This document shows, one piece after another, positions 8,818-17,534 of a stretch of DNA of 64,000 nt (position 1 is the first letter of the stretch; every line of letters starts with the position of its first letter). Position numbers and translations under genes: made by a program. Source of the stretch: DASPWW01 sp963841715 (lineage in GTDB: Bacteria; Actinomycetota; Thermoleophilia; Solirubrobacterales; 70-9). The stretch lies in the NCBI GenBank assembly GCA_963841715.1, contig CAWJDP010000001.1, positions 969,568 through 1,033,567 on the forward strand, given 5' to 3'. Below the pieces are notes generated by a model. It saw nothing but the letters and a program-made list of their open reading frames with translations. It had not been told where the DNA came from and searched no databases.

Positions 8818-10107
8818 TCAGCTCCACGGATAGGGGCTGCTGGAGACGGGGTGCAGATCGCCCGTCGCAAAGCGCTCGAACCGGAACGGGTGCAGCAGCG
8901 AGGAGTGCTCGCCCTGCAGCTCGCGGGCGATCTCGCGGCCGACCGCGATCATCTTGTATCCGTGGTTGGAGTCCGCGGCGACGTACACGTTCGGCCGCAT
9001 CCGGTCGAAGACCGGGAAGTTGTCCGCGGTGAACGCCCCGGCCCCGCCCGACCGAGCGTCAACGTAGCGCGAGCGGCATCCATCGAACCGCTCCATGCAG
9101 TTCGAGAGCGCCGCGCACCAGAGGTCGGGGAACCCGGGCTCGACACTGCCGGTCGGGTACGGGTCGACGGTGAAGCTCTCCCCCACCGTCAGCGGCTGGG
9201 CGCCTCCCTGGACCGAATCGCGATCGGGCTTGACGTAGATGCCCCACGGCCCGTCGGTCACGAGGCGCCCTCGATCGTCGTGGAGGCCCGCGTCGGAGTC
9301 GACGTGGAGCACGGGCGACTCGCGCCCGTCCGCGGTGTCGAGCGTGGCAGGCGGCAGCGCCACCTCGCCCTCCTGCAGGTACCAGTAGGTCCACATCGGC
9401 ACGTCGCGATCAACTCCACCGTCGGGATGGCGGACATCGATCCGCTCCGGCAGCCCCAGCATTCGCCACAGGCGCTGGATCCAGGGTCCGACGGCGATCA
9501 CGATCTGCTCGGCGCGCAGTGCGCCCGCGTTCGTCTCGACACCGGTCACCGCACCGGAGTCGTCGAAGACGAATCCCTCGACCTCGACCCCCTCGGCGAT
9601 TCGGGCGCCGGCCGCGCGCGCCTTGTCGGCAATCCCCAGCATCGACTCGCGGTTGAACGCGAAGCCGCCGGCGCGCTCGTGCAGGCAGGCCGTCAACCCC
9701 CGCGCCCGCCAGTCGCCGTAAAGCTCGGTCATGTGCGCACGGACCGCCTCCTCGCCGGTGTACAGCTCCGAGGGATAGCCGATCCGCTGCTGGCGTTCGA
9801 AGACCTCGGCGAGCTCTTCCTCCTGGCTCGGCGGCCCCAGGGCCACGTAGCCGGATCCGTGGTAGTGGAGGACCTCCGGGTCCGACTCCCAGATCTCCAC
9901 GCAGGCCGCCATCAGCTCGGACATCGCCGGCTGGAAGTAGTTGTTGCGGATCACTCCGCACGCGATTCCCGAGGCGCCGGCCGCGACTCCGCTCTTGTCG
10001 AGCACGAGCGCATCCTCGCCGGCCTCGGCCAAGTGCCAGGCGGTCGAGAGCCCGTGCACGCCCGCGCCCACGATCAGGGTGCGCACGGACCCCGGCAGGT
10101 CCGTCAT
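8818..10107 (-). CDS. FAD-dependent amine oxidoreductase (DAO family)
   Basis: A 429-aa DAO-family flavoprotein with the FAD motif LIVGAGVHGLSTAWHLAEAG at residues 11-30, GASGIACGVIRNNYFQ just after, and a C-terminal NVYVAADSNHGYKMIAVG flavin-contact segment. It is a paralogue of 6327-7607. It lies 4 bp downstream of the 147-aa gene and so belongs to the leftward mgs operon. Its family oxidises secondary or tertiary amines (sarcosine, dimethylglycine, N-methyl amino acids) with release of formaldehyde or transfer to THF. The specific substrate cannot be read from sequence. Confidence 0.85.
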   Translation of the reverse strand: MTDLPGSVRTLIVGAGVHGLSTAWHLAEAGEDALVLDKSGVAAGASGIACGVIRNNYFQPAMSELMAACVEIWESDPEVLHYHGSGYVALGPPSQEEELAEVFERQQRIGYPSELYTGEEAVRAHMTELYGDWRARGLTACLHERAGGFAFNRESMLGIADKARAAGARIAEGVEVEGFVFDDSGAVTGVETNAGALRAEQIVIAVGPWIQRLWRMLGLPERIDVRHPDGGVDRDVPMWTYWYLQEGEVALPPATLDTADGRESPVLHVDSDAGLHDDRGRLVTDGPWGIYVKPDRDSVQGGAQPLTVGESFTVDPYPTGSVEPGFPDLWCAALSNCMERFDGCRSRYVDARSGGAGAFTADNFPVFDRMRPNVYVAADSNHGYKMIAVGREIARELQGEHSSLLHPFRFERFATGDLHPVSSSPYPWS

Positions 10108-10111
10108 CGAT

Positions 10112-10555
10112 TCAGTGCTCCGGCGGCTCCCAGCCCTCGAGCACGGACGGCTTCCAGTCCGCGCCGACGGTCTGGGAGTCCGCGACCCACGGGCCGAGCT
10201 CGGGCTGGGCGAACTTCGCGTGCGCCCCCTTCAAGCGGATCCCGTACGAGTTCCCCGCAGTCAGGTGCGCGATCAGGATCTTGCGCGCGATCTCGTCCTC
10301 GCGGCCCTTCGGGATCGGGAAGTAGATCCTCAGGAACGAGTTCGAGTAGCGGTCGAAGACGGCGGGCGTGCCCTCCTCCTCGAGCAGCTCGACGTCCTCG
10401 AGCCAGTTCAGGTCCCTGCCCGGCGTAGCCGCCTCGAGATCGATGTCCTCCACGAGCGAGATGTTCTCCTGGTAGGGGAACCGCTTGCCGGACAGGTACT
10501 CGGCGTCGATCGAGACGACCTTCTCGGGCTCGCGAAAGTCGTCGGCCCTCGTCAC
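10112..10555 (-). CDS. Conserved-looking protein of unknown function in the mgs operon
   Basis: A 147-aa soluble, acidic protein that I do not recognise. The GTG start at 10555 overlaps the mgsC stop (GTGA), so it is translationally coupled to the FMN subunit of N-methylglutamate synthase. Visible features are an acidic stretch around residues 37-62, a hydrophobic FLRIYFPIP segment around 74-82, and a C-terminus rich in Trp and Pro (WVADSQTVGADWKPSVLEGWEPP). No cofactor motif, signal peptide or membrane segment is seen. It could be an accessory subunit of the synthase or a partner of the following FAD oxidase. Confidence 0.7.
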   Translation of the reverse strand: MTRADDFREPEKVVSIDAEYLSGKRFPYQENISLVEDIDLEAATPGRDLNWLEDVELLEEEGTPAVFDRYSNSFLRIYFPIPKGREDEIARKILIAHLTAGNSYGIRLKGAHAKFAQPELGPWVADSQTVGADWKPSVLEGWEPPEH

Positions 10556-11991
10556 TCGGAGTCCTCCGCCGCGGCGCGGGCGGGGTCGGGCAGGAAGTCC
10601 ACCGGGTTCTCCAGGTACTGGTCGAGCACGGTGCGGATCTCGGCGAGCGCGCGCTCCTCGGTCACGCCGGGGATGTACTCGGTGCCGGCGAGCGGCACGC
10701 GCGCCATCGCCGCGGCCTCCGTTGTCAGCGCCGCGAGGTCCTCCGGCTCGAGGCTGTGCACGCTGGTCTTCCCGCAAGCACGGGCGAGCATCTGGACCTC
10801 GAGCGTCAGCGCGTGGAGGAAGTTGAACACGCGCTGTGCCGCCTCGTCGACGTCGAGCCGCTTGCGCAGCTCGGGGTCCTGGGTCGTGATCCCGACCGGG
10901 CAGCGGCCCGTGTGGCAGTGGTAGCACTGGCCCGCGGGCACCCCGACTGTGCCCTCGTAGTCGGTCACGCCCGGGATCTCCTTGTTGCAGTTGAGCGCCA
11001 TCAGCACCGAGTGGCCGATCGCGACGGCGTTGGCGCCGAGCGAGAGGCACTTGGCGATGTCGCCACCGTTGCGGATCCCGCCGGCGACGACGAGGTCGAC
11101 CTCGTCGGAGAGGCCGACGTCCTCGAGTGCGCGGACCGCCTCGGGGATCGCCGCGATCAGCGGGATCCCGGTCTCCTCGGCGGCAATGTGCGGGCCCGCC
11201 CCCGTGCCGCCCTCGGCCCCGTCGAGGTAGATGATGTCGGGGCCGCACTTGGCCGCCATCCGGACGTCGTCGTAGACCCGCGCGGCGCCGAGCTTGAGCT
11301 GGATCGGGACCTCGTAGTTGGTCGCCTCGCGCGTCTCCTGGACCTTGAGCGAGAGGTCGTCGGGGCCGAGCCAGTCGGGATGGCGCGCGGGTGAGCGCTG
11401 GTCGATCCCGACCGGGAGCGAGCGCATCTCCGCCACTTGCTCGGTGACCTTCTGGCCCATCAGGTGGCCGCCGAGCCCGACCTTGCACCCCTGTCCGATG
11501 AAGAACTCGATCCCGTCCGCGAGCATCAGGTGGTGGGGGTTGAATCCGTAGCGGCTCTGGATCACCTGGTAGTACCACTTCGTTGACAGGTCGCGCTCGG
11601 GCGGCGTCATCCCGCCCTCGCCCGAGCACGTCGCCGTGCCCGCCATCGAGGCGCCCTTCGCAAGCGCCATCTTCGCCTCGAGCGAAAGCGCCCCGAAGCT
11701 CATCCCGGTCACGTAGACGGGAATGTCGAGCTCGAGCGGGCGCTTCGCGAACCGAGCCCCGAGCACCGTCCTCGTGTCGCACTTCTCCCGGTAACCCTCG
11801 ATCACGAACCGCGTCAGCGTGCCCGGAAGGAAGATCAGATCGTCCCAGCCCGGAAGCTTCTTGAACATCGAGAACCCGCGCATCCGGTAGCGACCCAGCT
11901 CCGCCTTCATATGAATGTCGTTGATGACCTCCGGGGTGAAGATCGGGCTGCGGCCGAGGGTCTCGCGCTGGTCTGGTGCTTCGCGGGCCAT
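10552..11991 (-). CDS. mgsC: N-methylglutamate synthase FMN-binding subunit (glutamate-synthase-like)
   Basis: A 479-aa protein matching the FMN-binding central domain of glutamate synthase as a stand-alone subunit. Motifs include MSFGALSLEAKMALAKGASMAG, the FMN/phosphate region DIIYLDGAEGGTGAGP, GGIRNGGDIAKCLSLGA, and the Cys cluster CYHCHTGRCPVGI that would bind a [3Fe-4S]-type centre. ATG 11991 was chosen because AGGGAGA precedes it and it falls 9 bp after mgsB. In the N-methylglutamate pathway the three GltB-like pieces convert gamma-glutamylmethylamide (or glutamate + methylamine) to N-methylglutamate. Close relatives include GlxD, so the substrate call rests on the adjacent gmaS. Confidence 0.85.
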   Translation of the reverse strand: MAREAPDQRETLGRSPIFTPEVINDIHMKAELGRYRMRGFSMFKKLPGWDDLIFLPGTLTRFVIEGYREKCDTRTVLGARFAKRPLELDIPVYVTGMSFGALSLEAKMALAKGASMAGTATCSGEGGMTPPERDLSTKWYYQVIQSRYGFNPHHLMLADGIEFFIGQGCKVGLGGHLMGQKVTEQVAEMRSLPVGIDQRSPARHPDWLGPDDLSLKVQETREATNYEVPIQLKLGAARVYDDVRMAAKCGPDIIYLDGAEGGTGAGPHIAAEETGIPLIAAIPEAVRALEDVGLSDEVDLVVAGGIRNGGDIAKCLSLGANAVAIGHSVLMALNCNKEIPGVTDYEGTVGVPAGQCYHCHTGRCPVGITTQDPELRKRLDVDEAAQRVFNFLHALTLEVQMLARACGKTSVHSLEPEDLAALTTEAAAMARVPLAGTEYIPGVTEERALAEIRTVLDQYLENPVDFLPDPARAAAEDSE

Positions 11992-11999
11992 CGATCTCC

Positions 12000-12791
12000 C
12001 TACAGCACGAGCTTGCGCTCGCTGGGCTCGAGGCTGTCGTAGTTGTAGAGCTTCTTCCCGCACACGAACTTCCGCAGCTCGGGTGGGTCGCCGAGCTCGT
12101 AGATGCCGAACTTACGCTCGACCAGCTCGGTGTCGGCGTCGGTCCACTCCGCCTCGACGCAGTCGACGCCGAGAGAAGCGATGCTCCCGCCGACGTAGAT
12201 CGTCCCGTCGTACATCGAGTCGCCGAGCCCGTGCCCGACGTCGCCGCAGATGATCTGGCGCCCGCGCTGCATCATGAACCCGGTCATCGAGGCCGCATTG
12301 CCGAGTCCGATGATCGTGCCGCCCTTCTGGTCGATTCCGGTGCGGGCGCCGACGTCGCCCTTGACGACGAGGTCGCCGCCGCGAAGCGCGGCGCCCGCCA
12401 GCGAGCCCGCGTTGTTCTCGACGACGACGACGCCGGACATCATGTTCTCCGCCACCGACCAGCCAACGCGCCCGGTGATCTCGACCTCGGGGCCGTCGAT
12501 CAGCCCGCAGCCAAAGTAGCCCAGGCTTCCCTCGAAGCGGATCCTGCACCGCGCGAGGATCGCGACGCCGAGCGAGTGGCGGGCGCTCGGGTTGAGCACG
12601 GTGACGTCCTCGACGCCCCGCTCGTAGATCAGCCATCGCAGCTCGGCGTTGATCTTGCGCGGGGTGAGATCAGCCGCATCGAGCACCGCGCGCCCGCCGT
12701 CGATCTTCGACGTCCTCGGGACCGAGTCGTCGAGCTCGACGAGCCCGCGCTCGTCCATCCGCGGGGCGGTCTCCTCGCTCACCTGGTCCAT
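12000..12791 (-). CDS. mgsB: N-methylglutamate synthase GXGXG subunit (glutamate-synthase-like)
   Basis: A 263-aa protein equivalent to the C-terminal GXGXG beta-helix domain of glutamate synthase. Repeating Gly-rich turns are seen (LGYFGCGLIDG, VVVENNAGSLAGAALRGGDLVVKGDVGARTG, GTIIGLGNAASMTG). The domain is structural in GltB and carries the channel between amidotransferase and FMN sites. It overlaps mgsA by 13 bp and precedes mgsC by 8 bp. Splitting of GltB into three genes in this order is characteristic of mgsABC and glxBCD operons. Confidence 0.85.
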   Translation of the reverse strand: MDQVSEETAPRMDERGLVELDDSVPRTSKIDGGRAVLDAADLTPRKINAELRWLIYERGVEDVTVLNPSARHSLGVAILARCRIRFEGSLGYFGCGLIDGPEVEITGRVGWSVAENMMSGVVVVENNAGSLAGAALRGGDLVVKGDVGARTGIDQKGGTIIGLGNAASMTGFMMQRGRQIICGDVGHGLGDSMYDGTIYVGGSIASLGVDCVEAEWTDADTELVERKFGIYELGDPPELRKFVCGKKLYNYDSLEPSERKLVL

Positions 12792-13708
12792 ACGCGCACC
12801 TCGCCCTCGTACGGGTCGTGGGTCTCGATCTCGCGGTCGAGCACCTGGCGGATAGCGATCTCCTCGGAGGCTAGCGCCACGAGATCCTCGTCCTCGTAGA
12901 GGACGAGCGGCTTCGCGCCGAGTTCGTCCTTCGCCACCCCGAGCGCGTCCTCGGTGACGCAGATGTAGGTGAAGACTCCGTCGAGGTCCTCGAGGCTGCG
13001 GTGCATCGCGTCCTCGAGCGAGGTGCCGTCGGCCATCTGCTCGGCGAGGTAGACGGCGATGATCTCAGAGTCGCACTCGGACTGGAAGCGGTGCCCTGCT
13101 CGGATCAGGCGCCGGCGCCAGTCGTGGAAGTTCGTCAGCTGACCGTTGTGGACGACGGCGACGTCGGGAAACGGGTACGCCCAGTAGGGGTGCGCGTTGG
13201 CGATGTCGACGTCGGACTCGGTCGCCATCCGGGCATGGCCGATGCCGTGAGTCCCGACGTACCCCGTCAGCCCGTACTCCTCGGAGACGGTCTCGGCGTC
13301 CCCGAGATCCTTGACGATCTCGAGCGAGTGCCCCAGAGAGAGGACCTCGGTGTGGCGTACGCGCTCGACGGCGTCAGCGAGCGGCTTCAGGTCGCCGTCG
13401 AAGCGAAAGACGATCGTCATCGTGCGCGGGGTGCTCCTCACGCTCTCGATCTCGGCGCCGCCCGCGCGCAGCCGGGCCTCGATCTCGGCGCGCTGGCGCT
13501 CGACGCGCCGCGCGAGCTCGGCGTCACCGTCGGCCGCCTCGCTCAGCTTCACGTGCATGACGTAGCTGTCGACACCGCCACGATAGAGTGCGTACCCGGT
13601 CGAGTCGGGGCCGCGGTGCTTCATCGCCTGCAGCATCCGGGTCATGTCGCGCCCGACCTCGCGCTCGCCGCCGCCGTTGCGGTAGATGATCCCGGCTATG
13701 CCGCACAC
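12779..13708 (-). CDS. mgsA: N-methylglutamate synthase amidotransferase subunit
   Basis: A 309-aa class II glutamine amidotransferase with the catalytic N-terminal Cys (MCGIAGIIY) and the family motifs MKHRGPDS, IGHARMATES and VVHNGQLTN. In glutamate synthases this domain releases ammonia from glutamine; in the N-methylglutamate pathway the homologous subunit would act on gamma-glutamylmethylamide made by the neighbouring gmaS. The mature protein needs Met removal to expose Cys2. It lies 43 bp downstream of gmaS in the same orientation and overlaps mgsB. Confidence 0.87.
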   Translation of the reverse strand: MCGIAGIIYRNGGGEREVGRDMTRMLQAMKHRGPDSTGYALYRGGVDSYVMHVKLSEAADGDAELARRVERQRAEIEARLRAGGAEIESVRSTPRTMTIVFRFDGDLKPLADAVERVRHTEVLSLGHSLEIVKDLGDAETVSEEYGLTGYVGTHGIGHARMATESDVDIANAHPYWAYPFPDVAVVHNGQLTNFHDWRRRLIRAGHRFQSECDSEIIAVYLAEQMADGTSLEDAMHRSLEDLDGVFTYICVTEDALGVAKDELGAKPLVLYEDEDLVALASEEIAIRQVLDREIETHDPYEGEVRVWTR

Positions 13709-13751
13709 GGCCGGCTCCGTGGTCGGATCGCCGCGGCTGTGGCGGTGAGGG

Positions 13752-15203
13752 TCAGGGCTGCACCTCGAGGTACTGCTCGCGCTCCCAGTCGGTGACCGCG
13801 GCGAGGTAGCGCTCCCACTCGTCGCGCTTGAAGTGCATGAAGACGTCGTAGAGGCGCCCGGGCATCGCCCCGCTCACCACCTCGTCGGCCGCGAGCGCGT
13901 CGAGCGCGTCGCCGAGATGGTCCGGCACGCGCTCGAACTCGGCGCCCTCGGCGAGCAGCTCGTAGGTGTTCCGCTGCTGGGGCGGACCCGGATCGAGCTC
14001 GCGGCGGACTCCGTCCAGCCCGGCAGTCAACAGCGCCGCCTGGGTCAGGTACGGGTTGCACGAGGAGTCCACCCCACGGAACTCGAAGCGGCCGCCGCTC
14101 GCAACCCTCACGGTGCAGGTTCGGTTCTGCCAGCCGTAGTTCTTGTACACCGGCGCCCAGAACCCGAAGTCCCACATCCGCTTGTACGAGTTGACGGTCG
14201 GCGAGCCAACGCAGACGAGGGCTCGGAAGTGGTCGAGAATCCCGCCCATGAAGCGCTGCCCGATCTCCGACAGCTGTGCGGGTCCATCGGGATCGTGGAA
14301 GACGTTCGTGCCGGCATCGTCGACGAGCGAGAAGTGGTGGTGGTGTCCATTCGCCGACACGCCCGTGAACGGCTTCGGCATGAACGATGCGTGCAGCCCG
14401 TGGTTGCGCCCGGCCGCCGTGCACAACTGGCGGTAGGTCGTGATGTTGTCGGCGGTTCGCAGGGCCCGATCGAAGCGGAAGTTGAGCTCGAGCTGTCCCG
14501 GCGCGTCCTCGTGGTCGCCGTAGCTCATGTCGAGCCCCATCGCCTTCCCGTACGCGACGACGTCCAGGATCACCGGTCGCAGCTGCTCGAACTGGTTGAT
14601 GTGGTAGCAGAGCGGCTTCGTGACCCCCTCGGGGTCGCCCTCGCCGTCCTCGGCCAGCCGCAGCCACATCATCTCCGGCTCGATCCCGCACAGGAACGTG
14701 TAGCCGAGCTCCTCCTCGACGTCGTGGGCAACCCGCTTCAGGTTCTGGCGCGGGTCCGCGTCGAGCAACTCACCCGTCTCAGTGTCGTAACAGTCGCAGT
14801 ACACGCGGGCGACGCGCTCGTCCCACGGCAGCCGAGTGAACGTGTCGAGATCCGCCATCGCCGCCAGCTCCGACTCCTCGGGCCCAAAGCCGATGTAGTT
14901 GTCCTCACGGTCGGTGAGGAGATCGGCGGTCGCGCCGTAGACGAGCTGGTAGCCGCGCTCCGCCACCTTCGGGAACCAGTCCGCAACGACGCCCTTGCCG
15001 TTGATGTGGCCGGTGACCGAGACCTGCTGGAAGAACACGTACTCGATCCCCTCGCGCTCGATCTCGTCCGCGATCTCGGCGATTCGCTCCGCGCGGCCGG
15101 GCGCGTTTCGCGCCTCCTCGAGCGTCTTCGGCGCCGGCTCGATCTTCGGCGAGTCGAGAATCGTCTGCACCTCGCTCGCGCCGGACTTCTTCGCTGCGGC
15201 CAC
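13752..15203 (-). CDS. gmaS: Gamma-glutamylmethylamide synthetase (glutamine-synthetase family)
   Basis: A 483-aa glutamine-synthetase-fold enzyme. Visible ATP/metal motifs include CGIEPEMMW, DHEDAPGQLELNF, NHGLHASFMPKPFTGVSANGHHHHFSL and TVRVASGGRFEFRGVDSSCNP. The family position next to mgsABC and the long form with SYGDHEDAPGQ argue for GmaS, which joins methylamine to glutamate using ATP, rather than a biosynthetic GlnA. Start is GTG with AAGGAGAGG upstream. Transcription likely begins at the promoter near 15424, about 215 nt upstream, next to a divergently encoded GntR regulator. A type III GS role with another amine cannot be excluded. Confidence 0.82.
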   Translation of the reverse strand: MAAAKKSGASEVQTILDSPKIEPAPKTLEEARNAPGRAERIAEIADEIEREGIEYVFFQQVSVTGHINGKGVVADWFPKVAERGYQLVYGATADLLTDREDNYIGFGPEESELAAMADLDTFTRLPWDERVARVYCDCYDTETGELLDADPRQNLKRVAHDVEEELGYTFLCGIEPEMMWLRLAEDGEGDPEGVTKPLCYHINQFEQLRPVILDVVAYGKAMGLDMSYGDHEDAPGQLELNFRFDRALRTADNITTYRQLCTAAGRNHGLHASFMPKPFTGVSANGHHHHFSLVDDAGTNVFHDPDGPAQLSEIGQRFMGGILDHFRALVCVGSPTVNSYKRMWDFGFWAPVYKNYGWQNRTCTVRVASGGRFEFRGVDSSCNPYLTQAALLTAGLDGVRRELDPGPPQQRNTYELLAEGAEFERVPDHLGDALDALAADEVVSGAMPGRLYDVFMHFKRDEWERYLAAVTDWEREQYLEVQP

Positions 15204-15423
15204 TTATCCCTCTCCTTTCCGCCCCACCGTGCGGGGATGGACGACGACTGGGTCAGACGCGAAGCCTTGAGGCGGCCGAGCGAGGATCCGCGGGGGCCGG
15301 TGAGCGTCCGCCGCCTTGCGCCGCACCGAGCCCCCTCGCGCGAGCTGCGAGTCGCTGTGCCCGATCATCGTGGTCGTGGCTGCCGACAATTCGCTCCTCG
15401 TTCCGCTGGCCGCGGTCGAAGTT

Positions 15424-15457
15424 ACTATAGCCCTGGAATGAACAAAAAGGTACATTC
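15424..15457 (-). promoter_or_regulatory. gmaS promoter with putative GntR operator
   Basis: The leftward -10 hexamer TATAGT is at 15424-15429. It is preceded by an imperfect palindrome AATGAAC-N6-GTACATT at 15437-15456, which overlaps the -35 region. A 21-bp stretch here (15437-15457) is repeated exactly upstream of formate dehydrogenase (23579-23599), with the same spacing to a TATAGT box. In this GC-rich window an AT-rich 21-bp identity is very unlikely by chance. The adjacent divergent GntR gene is the obvious candidate binder (inference). Confidence 0.75.
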
Positions 15458-15487
15458 AGCGTCGAGGAGCACCTTTACGCTCCCGGC

Positions 15488-16258
15488 GTGCCCCGTCCCT
15501 CGCTTGTAGACGTAACCGAGACGGCGCTTCGCGAGCGCCTCGCGCCGGGCCGCGCCCGCCCAGGCGACCGGCTCCCTCCGGAGAAGGAGCTCGCCGAGGC
15601 GCTCGGGGTGTCGAGAGGCACCCTCCGACTCGCTCTCGAGCGCCTCGAGAGCAACGGCGAGATCATCCGCCGCCAGGGCAGCGGCACGTTCGTCGGGCGC
15701 GTCGCGCTCGGCGCGGCGTTCAGCGAGGGCCTCGAGGTGCTCGAGTCCTACGCCTCGCTCGCGCGGCGCCAGGGCAGGAGGCTGACCGTCCGCAACCTGC
15801 AGATCGAGCAGGCGCGAACGCCCGGATACGTCGCCGAGGCGCTCGGCGTCCGCCGCGGAGCGCGGGCGCCGTTGATCCATAGGACCCTGCTCGCCGACGG
15901 CGTGGTCGCCGCGTACATGCGCGACATCGTCCACCCGGACGTCGATCTGCCCCCGCTTCAGGACCTCCGCGAAGCGATCGAGTCCGGGCAGATGGTCATG
16001 GACGTGCTGGTCGAGCAGGGGACGGGGATCGCGTTCGCGAAGACGCGTGTGTGGCCGCGGCTGGTCGAGCCGGGAAGCCGGCTCGGCGACGCACTGGGGG
16101 CGACCCGCATCACCGCCGCGCTCGAGATCGTCGAGCTGATGCACCTTGCGGGGGGCGAAGCGGTTCAGCATTCCCGAGACGTGTTCGCGCCCGGCTCGGT
16201 CGACCTTCACGTGATCCGGGGGCTGAAGTTCCCCGAGGACGTCGCCGGCGTCGGCTGA
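15488..16258 (+). CDS. GntR-family transcriptional regulator (HutC/UTRA type)
   Basis: A 256-aa regulator. An N-terminal winged helix is seen at about residues 5-66 (LRERLAPGRARPGDRLPPEKELAEALGVSRGTLR; then ESNGEIIRRQGSGTFVGR), followed by a UTRA ligand-binding domain (about 85-245). HutC-type GntR proteins bind small metabolites and short palindromes. It is divergent from gmaS with about 280 bp between, and the shared 21-bp palindrome lies only 30 bp before its start. It probably controls gmaS-mgs, fdh and perhaps itself. The ligand is unknown; a methylamine-pathway intermediate or glycine/glyoxylate is plausible. Confidence 0.88.
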   Translation: MPRPSLVDVTETALRERLAPGRARPGDRLPPEKELAEALGVSRGTLRLALERLESNGEIIRRQGSGTFVGRVALGAAFSEGLEVLESYASLARRQGRRLTVRNLQIEQARTPGYVAEALGVRRGARAPLIHRTLLADGVVAAYMRDIVHPDVDLPPLQDLREAIESGQMVMDVLVEQGTGIAFAKTRVWPRLVEPGSRLGDALGATRITAALEIVELMHLAGGEAVQHSRDVFAPGSVDLHVIRGLKFPEDVAGVG

Positions 16259-16305
16259 AGCGCCCGCGCGCGTGACCGAGCGCGTGACCGAAGACTGGAC
16301 TGGAC

Positions 16306-16365
16306 TGAACAGATGAACATAAAGTCAAGCGCCTAAGCACGGCACAAGACTCAGAGGGTTGAGTC
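16306..16365 (+). promoter_or_regulatory. Intergenic region before malyl-CoA lyase with palindromes
   Basis: Between the GntR gene and malyl-CoA lyase (194 bp) there is a perfect 6-bp inverted repeat GACTCA-N6-TGAGTC (16348-16365). Upstream of it lies the sequence ATGAACATAAAG (16312-16323), which resembles the first half of the gmaS/fdh operator. Both are plausible operator sites for the malyl-CoA lyase-phosphoribulokinase transcript. No clear -35/-10 pair can be fixed. Confidence 0.4.
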
Positions 16366-16452
16366 TATGTATCCGCTGGGCAGTTTGCTTGATCGGACGC
16401 GGTTCGCCGGGTTCACTGACCGTTCGCGGCAAGTCGAGAAACGAGGAGAGTC

Positions 16453-17472
16453 ATGTCCGTCCCCGTCCGTCTGCATCGCAGCGAGCTGTGCGTTCCCGGC
16501 ACCAACGAGCGGATGCTCGAGAAGGCGCCCGATCTCGGCGCCGACGTCGTGATGCTTGATCTCGAGGACGCGGTCGCCCCCGACGACAAGACCCAGGCAC
16601 GTGCGAACGTGATCGCCGCGCTTCGCGAGCTCGACTGGAGCGGCTGCAGCGTGACGCTGAGGATCAACGGCCTCGACACGCCCTACTGCTATCGCGACAT
16701 CGTCGACGTCGTCGAGCAGAGTGGCGCGTGGCTCGACACGATGCTGATCCCCAAGGCCTGCTCGGCCGCCGATATCCATCTCGTGGCGACCCTGCTGACC
16801 CAGATCGAGGACGCGACGGGGATCGGTGACCGGATCGGGATCTCGGCCTTGATCGAGACCGCGGCGGGGATGCTCAACGTGGACGAGATCGGGGCCAGCT
16901 GTCCGGAGAGGATGGAGGCGCTGATCTTCGGCGTCGCCGACTACGCGGCCTCGATCCAGAGCCAGACCGCTTCGATCGGCGGCTCCGATGCGAACTACGC
17001 GGTGATCACCGATCCCGAGGCCGAGGACGACACGAAGCGCCGAGAGCTCCATTGGGGCGACCAGTGGCACTACCCGCTGTCGCGGATCGCCGTCACCTGC
17101 CGCGCGAACGGGCTGCGGCCGATCGACGGGCCGTTCGGCGACTTCAGCGACCGCGAGGGCTACCTCGTCGCGGCGCGCCGCGCCGCGATTCTCGGGTTCG
17201 AGGGCAAATGGTGCATCCACCCGAGTCAGGTCGAGCTCGCGAACGAGGTCTTCTCGCCAGATGCGCAGCTGGTCTCAAAGACGCGCCGGATCACCGCCGC
17301 GATGAAGGAGGCGGCCGATGCCGGCAAGGGCGCGGTGTCGCTCGACGGCCGCCTGATCGACGCCGCGTCGCTGCGAATGGCCGAGCACCTGCTGGCCAAG
17401 ATCGAGATGATCGAGGAGCGCCAGAACGGTCCCGTGGCGGTCGAGGCGGCCAGGGCCGCGCCGAACCGCTGA
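16453..17472 (+). CDS. mcl: L-malyl-CoA lyase
   Basis: A 339-aa HpcH/HpaI-family lyase that cleaves malyl-CoA to acetyl-CoA and glyoxylate, a key serine-cycle step. It matches the methylobacterial enzyme along its length: RLHRSELCVPGTNERMLEKA at the N-terminus, ADVVMLDLEDAVAPDDK (Mg/CoA region), RINGLDTPYCYRDIVD, FGVADYAAS, GLRPIDGPFGDFSD and GFEGKWCIHPSQVELANEVF. GAGGAG precedes the ATG. The malate thiokinase genes usually paired with it are not in the window. phosphoribulokinase follows 62 bp downstream in the same orientation. Confidence 0.93.
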   Translation: MSVPVRLHRSELCVPGTNERMLEKAPDLGADVVMLDLEDAVAPDDKTQARANVIAALRELDWSGCSVTLRINGLDTPYCYRDIVDVVEQSGAWLDTMLIPKACSAADIHLVATLLTQIEDATGIGDRIGISALIETAAGMLNVDEIGASCPERMEALIFGVADYAASIQSQTASIGGSDANYAVITDPEAEDDTKRRELHWGDQWHYPLSRIAVTCRANGLRPIDGPFGDFSDREGYLVAARRAAILGFEGKWCIHPSQVELANEVFSPDAQLVSKTRRITAAMKEAADAGKGAVSLDGRLIDAASLRMAEHLLAKIEMIEERQNGPVAVEAARAAPNR

Positions 17473-17534
17473 CGCCGCCTCGGTACCCACGGGCTTTCCG
17501 CGCGGGAGCGCGTCGAGCGTGGCATTCTCTACGA

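Noticed and set aside
15204..15455. An 83-codon leftward frame ahead of gmaS
   Set aside because: Its start lies upstream of the predicted transcription start, inside the operator, and the sequence has no protein-like character.
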